Shown here piece after piece: positions 1-8,301 of a stretch of DNA of 64,000 bases. Both the position numbers and the translations under genes were made by a program. Each line of letters opens with the position of its first letter. Position 1 is the stretch's first letter. Origin of the DNA: Pontibacter mucosus (GTDB lineage: Bacteria; Bacteroidota; Bacteroidia; Cytophagales; Hymenobacteraceae); assembly GCF_003054055.1 (NCBI RefSeq), contig NZ_QBKI01000015.1, positions 1 through 64,000 on the forward strand. The letters run 5' to 3'. Below the pieces are notes generated by a model. It was not told the DNA's origin. It did no database searches and saw only the letters and a list, made by a program, of their open reading frames with translations.

Positions 1-6
1 AAAGTG

Positions 7-52
7 TGGCCCTGTTGCTGTAAGGATTCACACCAGTACACCAACAGGGCCA
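7..52. repeat. Inverted repeat at window edge
   Basis: Two perfect 11-base arms (TGGCCCTGTTG and its complement) separated by 24 bases. No T-run follows, so this is a weak terminator candidate at best. The gene it belongs to would lie left of the window. The rest of 53-174 shows no gene; the first AAGTATA motif of the window is at 150-156. Confidence 0.5.
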
Positions 53-174
53 GTAAATGGAAATATAGAAATGACACAGTTTAAATTACATTCCCGACTT
101 GCGCCATGAATGAGGGAAAGGCACAAGACATAAAGTATTAACGCTATCAAAGTATAAAAGATCACATCACCCTA

Positions 175-1212
175 ATGCTGCAACGCAAACACATAGAACC
201 CCTTATCCATACTATCCTCTGGCTGGCCGGTTACCTGGCCATTATACTTTGGGTAAACACGCTGGGGTCTTTCCGAAGCGCCGACGGCAGTATCCTGCTG
301 CCCGTGACCATTGGCACGCTGCTCAACATCTGCCTGTTCTACACAATAGCCCTTGTCCTCATTCCGCGTTACTCTACGGATAAAAAGGCTGTTAAATTTC
401 TATTGAGTATCCTGTTGCTTTGGGTGGGGCTGACGGTGCTGGAGACAAGTATAGATTACCTGGTTTTTATCAACTACTACTCTACCGAAGACGAGGGCTT
501 TGGGGGGCAATTGGTGATCAACCTGCTGTTCAACTTCATCATTTTCTCGATGGCGCTGGGGTATGGTTTTACCAAAAACTGGCTCCGCAACGAGAAGCAA
601 CGGCAGCAACTGAAGGAGGAGATGCTGCAGGCTGAACTTAACTTCCTGAAGGCGCAGGTAAATCCGCACTTCCTGTTCAACGTGCTCAACATGGCCTACG
701 CTAGCGCGGCAGGCAACGGCGACGAACGGACGGCGGGCATTATCGAGAAGCTAGCCAACCTGATGCGCTACATGCTCTACGAAAGCAACGTGGCAAGTAT
801 AGAACTGTCGCGGGAGGTGGAGTACATGGAGAGCTTTATCGAACTGCAGAAAATGCGCCTCTCGAAGGAGATACAGGCAGCTGTAAGGTTTTGTGTGGAG
901 GGTGACTACAGCAAGTATAAAATCGCGCCGCTCATCCTTATCCCTTTCGTGGAGAACGCATTCAAACACGGCATTCGGCTCGATAAACCATCCGACATTT
1001 TAATTAAATTAAAGGTGGAAGATATGGATTTATACTTTGAAGTGGAGAACAGCATTGCCCAAGCCAAAAATGAGCTGGGCCGAAAAGCAGGAGGAGTAGG
1101 ACTGGAGAATGTGAAGAAAAGGCTGGCTCTGTTATATCCCAACAACCACCAGCTGCAAATCTCGCAAAAAGATGATACCTTTCATACAAAGCTCATGCTC
1201 CGGCTGGATTGA
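175..1212 (+). CDS. LytS/YehU-type sensor histidine kinase
   Basis: Membrane sensor kinase of the His_kinase (PF06580) family, 345 aa. Four hydrophobic segments lie at about residues 10-30, 40-62, 73-98 and 112-132, followed by a short charged linker. The phospho-acceptor motif NPHFLFN has His at about 165. The ATP-binding part shows PFVENAFKHG (about 258-267) and GGVGLENVKKRL near the C terminus. No periplasmic sensor domain is present, so the stimulus is probably sensed in the membrane. The response regulator follows on the same strand after 132 bases of repeat arrays. The gene carries five copies of the AAGTATA motif in several reading frames (I-L, S-I, K-Y-K and L-Y-F codings). A paralogue lies at 5177-6289. 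Confidence 0.93.
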   Translation: MLQRKHIEPLIHTILWLAGYLAIILWVNTLGSFRSADGSILLPVTIGTLLNICLFYTIALVLIPRYSTDKKAVKFLLSILLLWVGLTVLETSIDYLVFINYYSTEDEGFGGQLVINLLFNFIIFSMALGYGFTKNWLRNEKQRQQLKEEMLQAELNFLKAQVNPHFLFNVLNMAYASAAGNGDERTAGIIEKLANLMRYMLYESNVASIELSREVEYMESFIELQKMRLSKEIQAAVRFCVEGDYSKYKIAPLILIPFVENAFKHGIRLDKPSDILIKLKVEDMDLYFEVENSIAQAKNELGRKAGGVGLENVKKRLALLYPNNHQLQISQKDDTFHTKLMLRLD

Positions 1213-1231
1213 GTTTCGGTGACAGAATTTT

Positions 1232-1344
1232 GAATGAGTGACTGAGTGAATGAGCGAATAGAATTCCCCCTTTTTAACTTTTTAACCTTCTAACTTTCTA
1301 ACTCCCAAACTCTCTAACTCTCAAACTCCCAAACTCCCAAACTC
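1232..1344 (+). repeat. Two period-8 tandem arrays between kinase and regulator
   Basis: 1232-1263 holds four octamers of the type GAATGAGT. 1276-1344 holds eight and a half octamers of the type AACTCYCW, drifting from AACTTTTT to AACTCCCA. The last unit runs directly into the ATG of the response regulator. The homologous gap of the second two-component system (5106-5186, opposite strand) has the same two arrays in the same order with fewer units. No ordinary ribosome-binding site is seen. Confidence 0.85.
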
Positions 1345-2061
1345 ATGAATTGCATTGTAGTAGATGATGAGCCTTTTGCTTTGGAGCTGGCGGCGGATTA
1401 TGTCCGGAAAACGCCGTTTCTGGAGCTGGTGGGCACGTTCAGTAACCCGGTGAAGGCGCTGGCTTTTCTGATGGAGCGGGAAGTGGACCTCGTGTTCCTG
1501 GATATCAACATGCCGGAGCTGTCGGGGATGCAGTTGCTGCACGCGCTGCCACGCAAGCCGATGGTGGTATTTACCACGGCCTACCCCGAGTTCGGGGCCG
1601 AAAGCTACAACTATGATGCGGTGGATTACCTGCTTAAGCCCATCAACTATGCCCGTTTCCTGAAAGCGGTAAACAAGGCGGTGGAGCTGCAGAACCTGAA
1701 GAAAAAAGACAAGCCTGCGCCTGTAGAGCCAGCTATACCCACACACGATAAAGCGCATGTGCTGATTAAAAGCGGTACGCAGACCTATAAGGTAAAGCTG
1801 GAGGATATCTTGTATGTAGAGGGAGCCGGTAATTACATGGCCTTCTGCACCAAAGGCAAAAAGATACTCTCGCTGCTGACGATGAAGGAGGTGCTGGAAC
1901 TGCTGCCAGCCGACCAGTTTGTGCGGGTGCACAAGTCCTACATCGTCTCGTTAAACCACCTCGACGTGCTAGAAAGGCACCAGGTAACCATCGCTGGCAA
2001 AGCCATTCCCATTGGCCTGACCTACCGCGAGCAGTTTCTGGCGAAGGCGGACAACGTATAA
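1345..2061 (+). CDS. LytTR-family response regulator
   Basis: Cytoplasmic DNA-binding response regulator of the LytR/AlgR type, 238 aa. The receiver domain has the acidic pair at residues 7-8 and the phosphorylated Asp at 53 (FLDINMP), with a Thr and a Lys (LLKPINY) at the usual later positions. A linker at about 120-140 leads to a LytTR DNA-binding domain covering the last ~100 residues (ILYVEGAGNYM, FVRVHKSYIVS). It is the partner of the kinase at 175-1212. The start is the ATG that abuts the octamer array. It is closely similar to the regulator at 4398-5105, so the two pairs are paralogues. Confidence 0.93.
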   Translation: MNCIVVDDEPFALELAADYVRKTPFLELVGTFSNPVKALAFLMEREVDLVFLDINMPELSGMQLLHALPRKPMVVFTTAYPEFGAESYNYDAVDYLLKPINYARFLKAVNKAVELQNLKKKDKPAPVEPAIPTHDKAHVLIKSGTQTYKVKLEDILYVEGAGNYMAFCTKGKKILSLLTMKEVLELLPADQFVRVHKSYIVSLNHLDVLERHQVTIAGKAIPIGLTYREQFLAKADNV

Positions 2062-2104
2062 AACGCACAACAAGCTCCCGCTATATGGGAGCCTGCTGTG
2101 CGTT
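2062..2104. terminator. Bidirectional hairpin between convergent genes
   Basis: Arms AACGCACA and TGTGCGTT enclose an inner CTCCC/GGGAG stem. It lies just after the stop of the response regulator and before the 3' end of the MFS gene on the other strand, so it can serve both. No long T-run is present. Confidence 0.6.
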
Positions 2105-2134
2105 AACACCAACCACAAAGTATAAAATTATAAC

Positions 2135-3424
2135 CTAAACAGTCGCGCCGGCCACAGCGGCGGCGGCCACTTTTCTCTGCACGAGCTTATCAATAGCCAG
2201 CACGCTGAACATGGTTACCAGGGTAGTGATTATCACTACGTAGCCAATTACGTCGTAATGCAGCAGCGCCCCGCCCGGCGACTGCACCACAATCAAACCA
2301 GCCGCCATCGTAGCCAGACCGCCCGATACCTGCTGCACCGACGATTGGATGCTCATGTAGGCACCGCGGTCGGCAGGGTCGGGTACGGCGCTCATCAGGG
2401 CGGTGGCCGATACCATGCGGGAGGTGATGCCGATGAACATAATTACGTTTAGCAGGAGTACCAGCCAGAGCGGCGAAGGACCGAGATTGCAGTAGAACGC
2501 TATCACCACTATCGAGATCACGGAGCCCCAGAAGAAGACTTTATACTTGCCCAACTGGTCGCTGAGCTTGCCTGCGAGTGGCCCGGCCACCATAGCGCAT
2601 AAGCCGGTTACCATGTAAATCATGGGCAGCTGCTCCAGGCTGATGCCCAGGTTATAGACGGTAAAGGTGCTGGCAAAAGGCATGAGCATAAAGCCGCCGG
2701 TAGCCAGCAGCACGATGGCCCCAAAGCCCTTCAGGTAGTGCCGGTTCGAGACTACCCGCACCAGGTGCCAGACAGCTTTGCTTTCCGTTTGCAGCTTCAG
2801 GTGTGCGTCAATCGGCTTCATGTAAAGTATAACCGCTGCCGCCACCAGCACGCTCACGCCCACCAGCAGCAGGAAGGGCGCATGCCATCCCCAGAGGTTG
2901 GCTAAGTATAAGCTCAGAGGAATTCCCATTACCTGGCTCACGGCAAATGCCATCTGCACAAAACCCATCACGCGGCCCCGCATCTGTAGTGGAAACAAAT
3001 CGGTGATGATGGCAAAGGAAATGGAGCCGATAACCCCGCCGAAAATACCCGTCACGATTCTGGCGATGAGCAGCGAGTAATAGTCCGGGGCGAGGCCGCA
3101 GAGCAGCGTGCCGAGGATAAAGCCGCTGTAGAAAACAAGCAGCAGCTTTTTACGGTCGAACCTGTCGGCAAAGCCGGCGGCCAGCAGACCCGAGGCGCCC
3201 GCACTGAACGCATAAGCCGACACGACCCAGCCAAACTGCTGCGGCGTAATGGCAAGCTCCTGAATCAGCTGCGCGCCCAGCGGGGAGAGTACGATAAAGT
3301 CCAGGATGATGGTGAATTGCAGGATAGCCAGGATAGCTACAATAAATACCTGGTACCGCGAAAAGTTTTGCGCTGCGACCGGGACTTGGCCAGCTGTCGC
3401 GGTTGTGGGTATATGTTCTTTCAT
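2135..3424 (-). CDS. MFS transporter, DHA-type efflux permease
   Basis: Inner-membrane transporter of 429 aa with about twelve hydrophobic segments. After the second segment it has the family signature GFADRFDRKK, the loop 2-3 motif of the major facilitator superfamily. A second basic loop (GKLSDQLGKYK) sits at the matching place in the other half, as expected from the internal duplication. The polar N terminus lies in the cytoplasm. The closest general type is the drug:H+ antiporter-1 group (arabinose efflux permease-like); the substrate cannot be told from sequence. It is monocistronic, convergent with the upstream regulator, and separated by about 120 bases from the PAP2 gene. Confidence 0.88.
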   Translation of the reverse strand: MKEHIPTTATAGQVPVAAQNFSRYQVFIVAILAILQFTIILDFIVLSPLGAQLIQELAITPQQFGWVVSAYAFSAGASGLLAAGFADRFDRKKLLLVFYSGFILGTLLCGLAPDYYSLLIARIVTGIFGGVIGSISFAIITDLFPLQMRGRVMGFVQMAFAVSQVMGIPLSLYLANLWGWHAPFLLLVGVSVLVAAAVILYMKPIDAHLKLQTESKAVWHLVRVVSNRHYLKGFGAIVLLATGGFMLMPFASTFTVYNLGISLEQLPMIYMVTGLCAMVAGPLAGKLSDQLGKYKVFFWGSVISIVVIAFYCNLGPSPLWLVLLLNVIMFIGITSRMVSATALMSAVPDPADRGAYMSIQSSVQQVSGGLATMAAGLIVVQSPGGALLHYDVIGYVVIITTLVTMFSVLAIDKLVQRKVAAAAVAGATV

Positions 3425-3546
3425 AGTTGTCTGATAGAGTATTTTTGTTAAACGCTGGCACCAGCAAAGCGGGCGCGACTTCAGAAGCTTTTCCGTCGTG
3501 CCGTTGCCGTGCTCAGGCGCAATATTTTATACTTGGTTTACATGTT

Positions 3547-4209
3547 TTACCGGATTGGAGCTAAACTGCCATACTTCCGGAAAGTATAATGGGCGGCCAT
3601 GGCGGCTGTCGTGCCGATGAGGATGGATGCGAGCACATCGCTGGGGTAATGTACCCCGAGCGCCAACCTGGAGTACGCCACCAGAACGGCCCAGGCCAGC
3701 ACCGTGATGCGCAGCGGGGCATTCCGGAACATCAATGCCAGGGCTACGGCAGCGGTAAAGGCAAAAGCCGTGTGACCCGACGGAAACGAAGGGCTGCTGG
3801 CCTCCGCTATCCGCTCAATGCTGTGGTGGCCGATAAAAGGCCTGGTCCGGTTAACTGTATACTTGAGCGCGCCAATCACCCCCACCATCAAGCACATGGC
3901 CAACACGTACTGGAAGGCCTTCAGGCGCAGCGCGGCGCTTTTCCGGATATGCCCTAGCAAGTATAAGGCAACCGGAACAACTGCCCCCAGGCCATAGGCA
4001 CTCATGGTTAAGGCCAGCAGAAGGATGTCCAGGTCGGTGACTCTGCTGCTGTTCAGGGCTTCGAGCGTAGCCAGGTCCACGGCCTGAAATGTATCGGTGA
4101 TGGTGCTTACAAAAAGGTAAAGTAAAAGATGTTGCAGGAGAAACATGGTAAATCGTAAAATCTTCTTTTTAGCGAAGGCAAGTATAAACCAGAAGGGTTC
4201 ACCTGACAT
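3547..4209 (-). CDS. PAP2-family membrane phosphatase
   Basis: Phosphatidic acid phosphatase-like protein, up to 220 aa, with several membrane segments. The three catalytic signatures of the family are all readable: KYTVNRTRPF (motif 1), PSFPSGHTA (motif 2) and SRLALGVHYPSDV (motif 3), so the enzyme should be active. Likely substrates are lipid phosphates such as undecaprenyl pyrophosphate or phosphatidate; which one cannot be decided here. Two starts are possible: ATG at 4209, or ATG at 4146, which gives MFLLQHLLLY at the beginning of the first membrane helix. The shorter one fits family architecture better. About 190 bases without a gene follow on the way to 4398. Confidence 0.88.
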   Translation of the reverse strand: MSGEPFWFILAFAKKKILRFTMFLLQHLLLYLFVSTITDTFQAVDLATLEALNSSRVTDLDILLLALTMSAYGLGAVVPVALYLLGHIRKSAALRLKAFQYVLAMCLMVGVIGALKYTVNRTRPFIGHHSIERIAEASSPSFPSGHTAFAFTAAVALALMFRNAPLRITVLAWAVLVAYSRLALGVHYPSDVLASILIGTTAAMAAHYTFRKYGSLAPIR

Positions 4210-4397
4210 AGGTGCCCTGGTGCCTTATAGCCAATGATGTAACTTAAATTGAGACAAGGGCAGGCCGCGAAAGGGAGCGGCAAAGCAGTTACCCTGCTCC
4301 AGGCATAGGAACAGGGATACTTAGAAGAACTGCAAAATTCATGGTTTTATTTTGTGTGTCGTACTTACGCGTGTTTATAACCAATTAATGCTTTAAC

Positions 4398-5105
4398 CTA
4401 CAGAAACCGGTGCCCGATGCGCTGGAGCAGCGCTTCGCGCTGGCTTCGGGCCAGGGGCAGAAGGCGGCTCCCGATGCGTACGCTGCTGCCGTCAAGTGCC
4501 TGCACCTGGCTCAGGTTAACAATGTAGGACTTGTGGATACGGAAAAACTGCTGTTCCGGCAAACGCTCTGCTACGGCTTTAATCGTCTGGTGCACCAGTA
4601 GCTTTTGGGTGGTAGTATGAATCTGCACATAGTTCTGCATGCCCTCTACATAAAGTATGTCAGCAAGTAACACCTTTTCCAGCGCGCGGTTGTGCTTCAC
4701 GAAAAAGTAGTCGGCCTCAGCGGGCTGTTGTGGCGCCTGCTGCTGTTGCCGGAGCAAGTATAAATCCCGCGCCTTGTTCACCGCTTTCAGAAAACGCTCC
4801 AGCGACACAGGCTTGAGCAGGTAATCCACCACATCCAGCCGGAAACCCTCTAGGGCAAAATTGGGGTAGGCCGTGGCCAGAATAGTGAGCGGCGGGTTGG
4901 GCAGCAGCTCCAGCAGGTTCAGTCCGGTGAGGCGGGGCATGTTGATGTCCAGGAACATGAGGTCTACGGGGTGTTGTTGCAGGGCATTCTGGGCGGCCAC
5001 GGCACTGTTGTAGCTGCCCACCAGCTCCAGGTAGTCCACCTCGGCCACGTAGCTTTCCATTCCTTCGCGCGCCAGCGCCTCGTCATCCACAATAATACAC
5101 CTCAT
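4398..5105 (-). CDS. LytTR-family response regulator (second copy)
   Basis: Response regulator of 235 aa, paralogue of the one at 1345-2061. Receiver domain with acidic pair at 7-8 and phospho-acceptor Asp at 53 (FLDINMPRLTG), LLKPVSL after it, then a LytTR domain in the last ~100 residues (ILYVEGMQNYV, FFRIHKSYIVN). A Gln-rich stretch links the domains. The start ATG abuts a period-8 array, as in the first copy. It is transcribed after the kinase at 5177-6289, most likely in one mRNA. Which promoters it binds is unknown. Confidence 0.92.
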   Translation of the reverse strand: MRCIIVDDEALAREGMESYVAEVDYLELVGSYNSAVAAQNALQQHPVDLMFLDINMPRLTGLNLLELLPNPPLTILATAYPNFALEGFRLDVVDYLLKPVSLERFLKAVNKARDLYLLRQQQQAPQQPAEADYFFVKHNRALEKVLLADILYVEGMQNYVQIHTTTQKLLVHQTIKAVAERLPEQQFFRIHKSYIVNLSQVQALDGSSVRIGSRLLPLARSQREALLQRIGHRFL

Positions 5106-5186
5106 GAGTTTAAGAGTTTGGGAGTTAGAGAGTTTAGGAGTTTAAGAGTTAGAAAGGGTGATTTCTATTCACTCATTCACTCATTC
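5106..5186 (-). repeat. Period-8 arrays of the second kinase/regulator gap
   Basis: On the minus strand this gap reads GAATGAGT-type units (5163-5186, about three) and then AACTCYCW-type units (5106-5158, about six and a half) up to the regulator ATG. The kinase stop codon TGA (5177-5179) lies inside the first array, so its last residues N-E come from a repeat unit. The order matches 1232-1344, but the unit counts differ. Confidence 0.85.
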
Positions 5187-6289
5187 AAAATTTGATTAAC
5201 CAACGCGGCATGCAGTGTAGGTTGCTTCGTTGTTTTTGCTGGGCTTATACTTTCCGAAAGGTCTAAGTCCAGCTTCGCCCGGAAAATGCCGAACTCCTGC
5301 TGAAACTGTAAGGTATGCCGGCCGGGGTAGAGTAGGTCCAGCCGCTTTTTTACGTTTTCCAGGCCCAGGCCTCCGGCTTTGTTTGGCTGTACTACCTCTG
5401 CAGGCTCGTCGTAGCTGTTCCATACTTCCAGGCGGAGGTGCCCTTGCTGCTCTGTGCTTAGCCGGACCTGTATAAAATTGCCTCCGGCTGCCGCGCGCGA
5501 TACGTGCTTAAAGGCGTTCTCCACAAAGGGAGCAAGTATGAAAGGGGCGATGGTATGCCCATACGTATGGGTGGCCCAGTCGGTATCGAGGCGCAGCTCT
5601 TTGCCATGGCGCACCTGCTCAATCTGCACGTAGTTTTGCAGGTAGCTTATTTCCTGCTCCAGCGGAATAGCCGCCTGCGAGCACTCGTAAAGCTGGTAAC
5701 GCAGCAGGTCGGCAAACTGAAACAGCACCTGCGAGGCCTTCTTCGTGTCTTTGTTCATGAGCACATGGATGCTGTTGAGTACATTGAACAGGAAGTGCGG
5801 ATTAATTTGGTCGCGCAGCAGTTTAAGCTCTGCCTCCAGGTGCTCGGCCCGCAGCTGCTGGTGCTTTTTCTCCATTCGGCTGTGCTCGGTGTAAAAGCGG
5901 ATGCCGCAGATGGCGCTGCTCGTAAGCAAGAGCCCGGTAAACAGGCCCAGCGCCCGCGGCACAAACTCCAGGTGCCCGCCATCGAAGTTGAGGAGGCGGT
6001 AGTGCAGCAGCTGCTCCAGCCACAAATCCACAAACGCCAGTAACACCGACATGCCCGCACAGGCCAGCAACACCAGTAGTGAGAAGCGGAACATCTGCCT
6101 CCGCAGCATAAAGCGCGGCAGCGCCAGGTCGGCCAGCAGGTGGGCACAGGCGATATGCGCCGGCACCAGCACCGCCACATAAAGCAGGCTGGCCCCGAAA
6201 GGCATAATGGCCGTCATGTTGATCTTCAGCAGAATGGCGGCGGCCAGTATGCTCCAAATAAAAGCGATCAGGTGCCGGGTTGTCAGCAT
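5177..6289 (-). CDS. LytS/YehU-type sensor histidine kinase (second copy)
   Basis: Sensor kinase of 370 aa, paralogous to the one at 175-1212. Four hydrophobic segments lie in the first ~130 residues. The phospho-acceptor motif NPHFLFN again has its His at about residue 165, the same position as in copy one, and is followed by PFVENAFKH and GGLGLENVKKRL of the ATPase domain. It has a C-terminal tail of about 25 residues that copy one lacks; the tail ends inside the octamer array. It pairs with the regulator at 4398-5105. With copy one it forms an inverted pair of complete systems around an MFS and a PAP2 gene. Confidence 0.92.
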   Translation of the reverse strand: MLTTRHLIAFIWSILAAAILLKINMTAIMPFGASLLYVAVLVPAHIACAHLLADLALPRFMLRRQMFRFSLLVLLACAGMSVLLAFVDLWLEQLLHYRLLNFDGGHLEFVPRALGLFTGLLLTSSAICGIRFYTEHSRMEKKHQQLRAEHLEAELKLLRDQINPHFLFNVLNSIHVLMNKDTKKASQVLFQFADLLRYQLYECSQAAIPLEQEISYLQNYVQIEQVRHGKELRLDTDWATHTYGHTIAPFILAPFVENAFKHVSRAAAGGNFIQVRLSTEQQGHLRLEVWNSYDEPAEVVQPNKAGGLGLENVKKRLDLLYPGRHTLQFQQEFGIFRAKLDLDLSESISPAKTTKQPTLHAALVNQILNE

Positions 6290-6601
6290 GGGTTTACTTA
6301 TTAATTCTCCGACAAAGCAAGGAAAATAATTTTACTTCTCTCCTCTAAAAACCATAGGTTGGTGGATGAAAAGTACCGCCAGGCCCGGTTGGTGTTACCG
6401 TTCGTCAATTAAAAAGTACTGTTGGTCAAAATTTATACTTGGGAAATGGAAAGCTGGCTGAGTTGTAACCGCCAATTTGTTTATACTTAATTATTTCACC
6501 TGCCGAGGTGCAGAAATGTTTAAGATGAAAAAATGGGAATAAAGTATAAAAGGCCATTGAGGGGAGTCAACATGGCCTTTCATACTTTATTGAAGCTTAA
6601 C
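6290..6601. other. Intergenic stretch, no gene seen
   Basis: 312 bases between the second kinase and the AAA ATPase. It contains three AAGTATA/TATACTT motifs (about 6434, 6480 and 6542) and the hairpin at 6541-6588. I see no open frame or RNA gene. Confidence 0.6.
6541..6588 (-). terminator. Hairpin after the AAA ATPase gene
   Basis: Arms AAAGTAT(A)AAAGGCCAT and ATGGCCTTT(C)ATACTTT with a 14-base loop. Located 13 bases past the stop of the ATPase gene, in the right place for its terminator. The outer stem contains an AAGTATA motif on one arm and a one-base variant on the other. Confidence 0.6.
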
Positions 6602-7855
6602 TTAGTTTCTTATTTTTTTCTCTTTTTCTTGATTCATCACAATCCACCATGCAAATCCTTTATCCTGAAGTCGATAAGTGCCATTGGTGCCCTCCTTAGA
6701 TAAAATTATACCTCTACTTCTTAGAGCACTAATAGCATTGTTTAGTGTAATTTCAGTGCCTTTAAACTTACTTTTAATATATTTTTTTGTGACCCAGTCG
6801 TCAAGCTTCTCTGCCATTATAGTTAATACTTGCCGATAGCTTTCTACCTTTATTTTATTGTAATAATCATCTCTATAATACTTATCCCCAATCTTTTCAA
6901 TTGCGCCATTACTGCCAAAAGCTCCATTTAAAACGTTCTCCTCAGTAATAGTTTTACCATCTGATAAATCGAATGCGCAATAGCCGTATTGATGTATAAA
7001 ATGAGGGAAACCTTCGGATAATTTTATTAATAGATCCTTAGCTGGATCAATTATGACTGTTTCATCACTATTGATTTCTTTGGAATGTTCTAAAACTCTA
7101 TTTAAAACATAATTAATATCACTATCTGACAACCTGTCCAAATATAACTCTTCAAATATCCTTAAAGATGAAGGATGACTCTCAATTAAAATCTCTTTTG
7201 TTTTTGGAAGACCAGCAATACCAATCATAAGTTGCTGCACCCCTTCTTTTTGCAGGCGTTCATAAAGTAGTTTAACAAAACTACCTAATTGAAGTTCCTT
7301 GTTAGCATTATCAGCTTCATCAATAATTAATAAAATCCCATCAAAATTTGAGTCAAATCTTGAATTAGTATGCTTGTTTGTTACTCGCTTAAGTGTATCA
7401 GCTAGAGAGTATGAGAATTCTTCAAATAGCAGCTCTTCATCAACATCTTTAGACGTATTTATCTTGATTCCTGCCGCTTCAATTTTTCCAAGGAAGCTCC
7501 ATATATCATTGAAAAGTTTTCTAGTAGGCTCTGTTCGGGCTAATTTCCTTTTTAATGCTAATTCAATTTTCTTAATTAAACTATATTGGCTTGTTTCCTT
7601 TGTTATATCAATCTCAATAACGAGGAAATTCAGTTTTTCCTCGTTAATTGTTGTAATTGAACCCTCCCCTTGATACTTAAGAAGATTAAGAAGAGATGTT
7701 TTTCCTATACCTCTCTGACCAAGAAGTAAAAAGCCATGCCCTTTGTTAGCTCTAGTTTGTAAGAAGATTTTTTCAACTGCAAAGATCTCATTAATGCGAC
7801 CTGCAAACATTCCAGGACCTGAAGGTGAGTTTGGGGTAAAGGGGTTTATTTTCAT
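6602..7855 (-). CDS. AAA family ATPase, Orc/Cdc6-like, probably acquired
   Basis: Protein of 417 aa. It starts with MKINPFTPNSPSGPGMFAGR, a typical lead of AAA_16-type ATP-binding proteins, and has Walker A GQRGIGKTS at about 46-54 and Walker B LLIIDEAD at about 175-182. The C-terminal ~90 residues resemble a winged helix (tandem short helices ending in YRLQDKGFAWWIV). It contains no membrane segment. The gene is clearly AT-rich compared with its neighbours and has no AAGTATA motif in 1.25 kb, although both flanks have several. That points to recent acquisition. No nuclease, helicase or toxin gene sits next to it, so a defence role is only a possibility. Its cellular role is unknown. Confidence 0.85.
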   Translation of the reverse strand: MKINPFTPNSPSGPGMFAGRINEIFAVEKIFLQTRANKGHGFLLLGQRGIGKTSLLNLLKYQGEGSITTINEEKLNFLVIEIDITKETSQYSLIKKIELALKRKLARTEPTRKLFNDIWSFLGKIEAAGIKINTSKDVDEELLFEEFSYSLADTLKRVTNKHTNSRFDSNFDGILLIIDEADNANKELQLGSFVKLLYERLQKEGVQQLMIGIAGLPKTKEILIESHPSSLRIFEELYLDRLSDSDINYVLNRVLEHSKEINSDETVIIDPAKDLLIKLSEGFPHFIHQYGYCAFDLSDGKTITEENVLNGAFGSNGAIEKIGDKYYRDDYYNKIKVESYRQVLTIMAEKLDDWVTKKYIKSKFKGTEITLNNAISALRSRGIILSKEGTNGTYRLQDKGFAWWIVMNQEKEKKIRN

Positions 7856-7916
7856 AAATGAGTAGTGTTTTGTGTAAATATATATAATTAAATATATTAT
7901 TTTAATGAATAAAATC

Positions 7917-7973
7917 CTGCAACACTTCGCTAAAATTCTGTAACACCTCCACCCACTCCACCTGCTACTTTTG
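7917..7973 (+). promoter_or_regulatory. Promoter region of metal operon with direct repeats
   Basis: TACTTTTG at 7966-7973 fits the Bacteroidota -7 box TAnnTTTG. Upstream are two direct repeats CTGCAACAC (7917-7925) and CTGTAACAC (7938-7946), 21 bases apart, that could be a regulator site. No good -33 TTG at standard distance is seen, which would fit an activated promoter. Confidence 0.4.
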
Positions 7974-8006
7974 TCCTATTCAACATCCTTAATTAAAGAA
8001 TAGAAC

Positions 8007-8216
8007 ATGAAAGAGCTACAATTCAAAACCAACATCAACTGCGGCGGCTGTGTGTCTAAGGTAACGCCGGTGCTCGATGCCGCCGAAGGCGTGTGCGAGT
8101 GGAGCGTGGATACCGCCAGCCGCAACAAAACCCTCACCGTCAAAACCGACTCCCTTTCTGCCAGCGAGGTAATTGCCACCGTAGAGAAAGCCGGCTTCAA
8201 GGCAGAGGCGCTTTAG
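8007..8216 (+). CDS. CopZ-like heavy-metal-associated (HMA) protein
   Basis: Small cytoplasmic protein of 69 aa with the ferredoxin-like HMA fold pattern. The metal-binding loop is NINCGGC, a CxxC pair at about residues 12-15, and a second half runs to VEKAGFKAEAL, typical of CopZ/Atx1 domains. It likely binds Cu(I) or a similar soft metal and hands it to a partner. It lies 85 bases upstream of a CDF exporter on the same strand and may share its mRNA. The loop has Asn before the Cys pair where copper chaperones usually have Met, so metal choice is uncertain. Confidence 0.85.
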   Translation: MKELQFKTNINCGGCVSKVTPVLDAAEGVCEWSVDTASRNKTLTVKTDSLSASEVIATVEKAGFKAEAL

Positions 8217-8249
8217 CAAGTATAATCATCGAGAGTACATCCTAAAACT

Positions 8250-8273
8250 ATGAAAAAACAGCCCTGCTGCTGA
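8250..8273 (+). CDS. Possible 7-codon Cys-Cys peptide upstream of the CDF gene
   Basis: Reads ATG AAA AAA CAG CCC TGC TGC TGA, that is MKKQPCC and stop. It lies between the HMA gene and the CDF exporter and ends 28 bases before the CDF ATG. A vicinal Cys pair in a metal operon suggests a leader peptide, but so short a frame can arise by chance. Confidence 0.25.
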   Translation: MKKQPCC

Positions 8274-8301
8274 GGCAGACGGGGCATTTATACTTTAAAC
8301 T

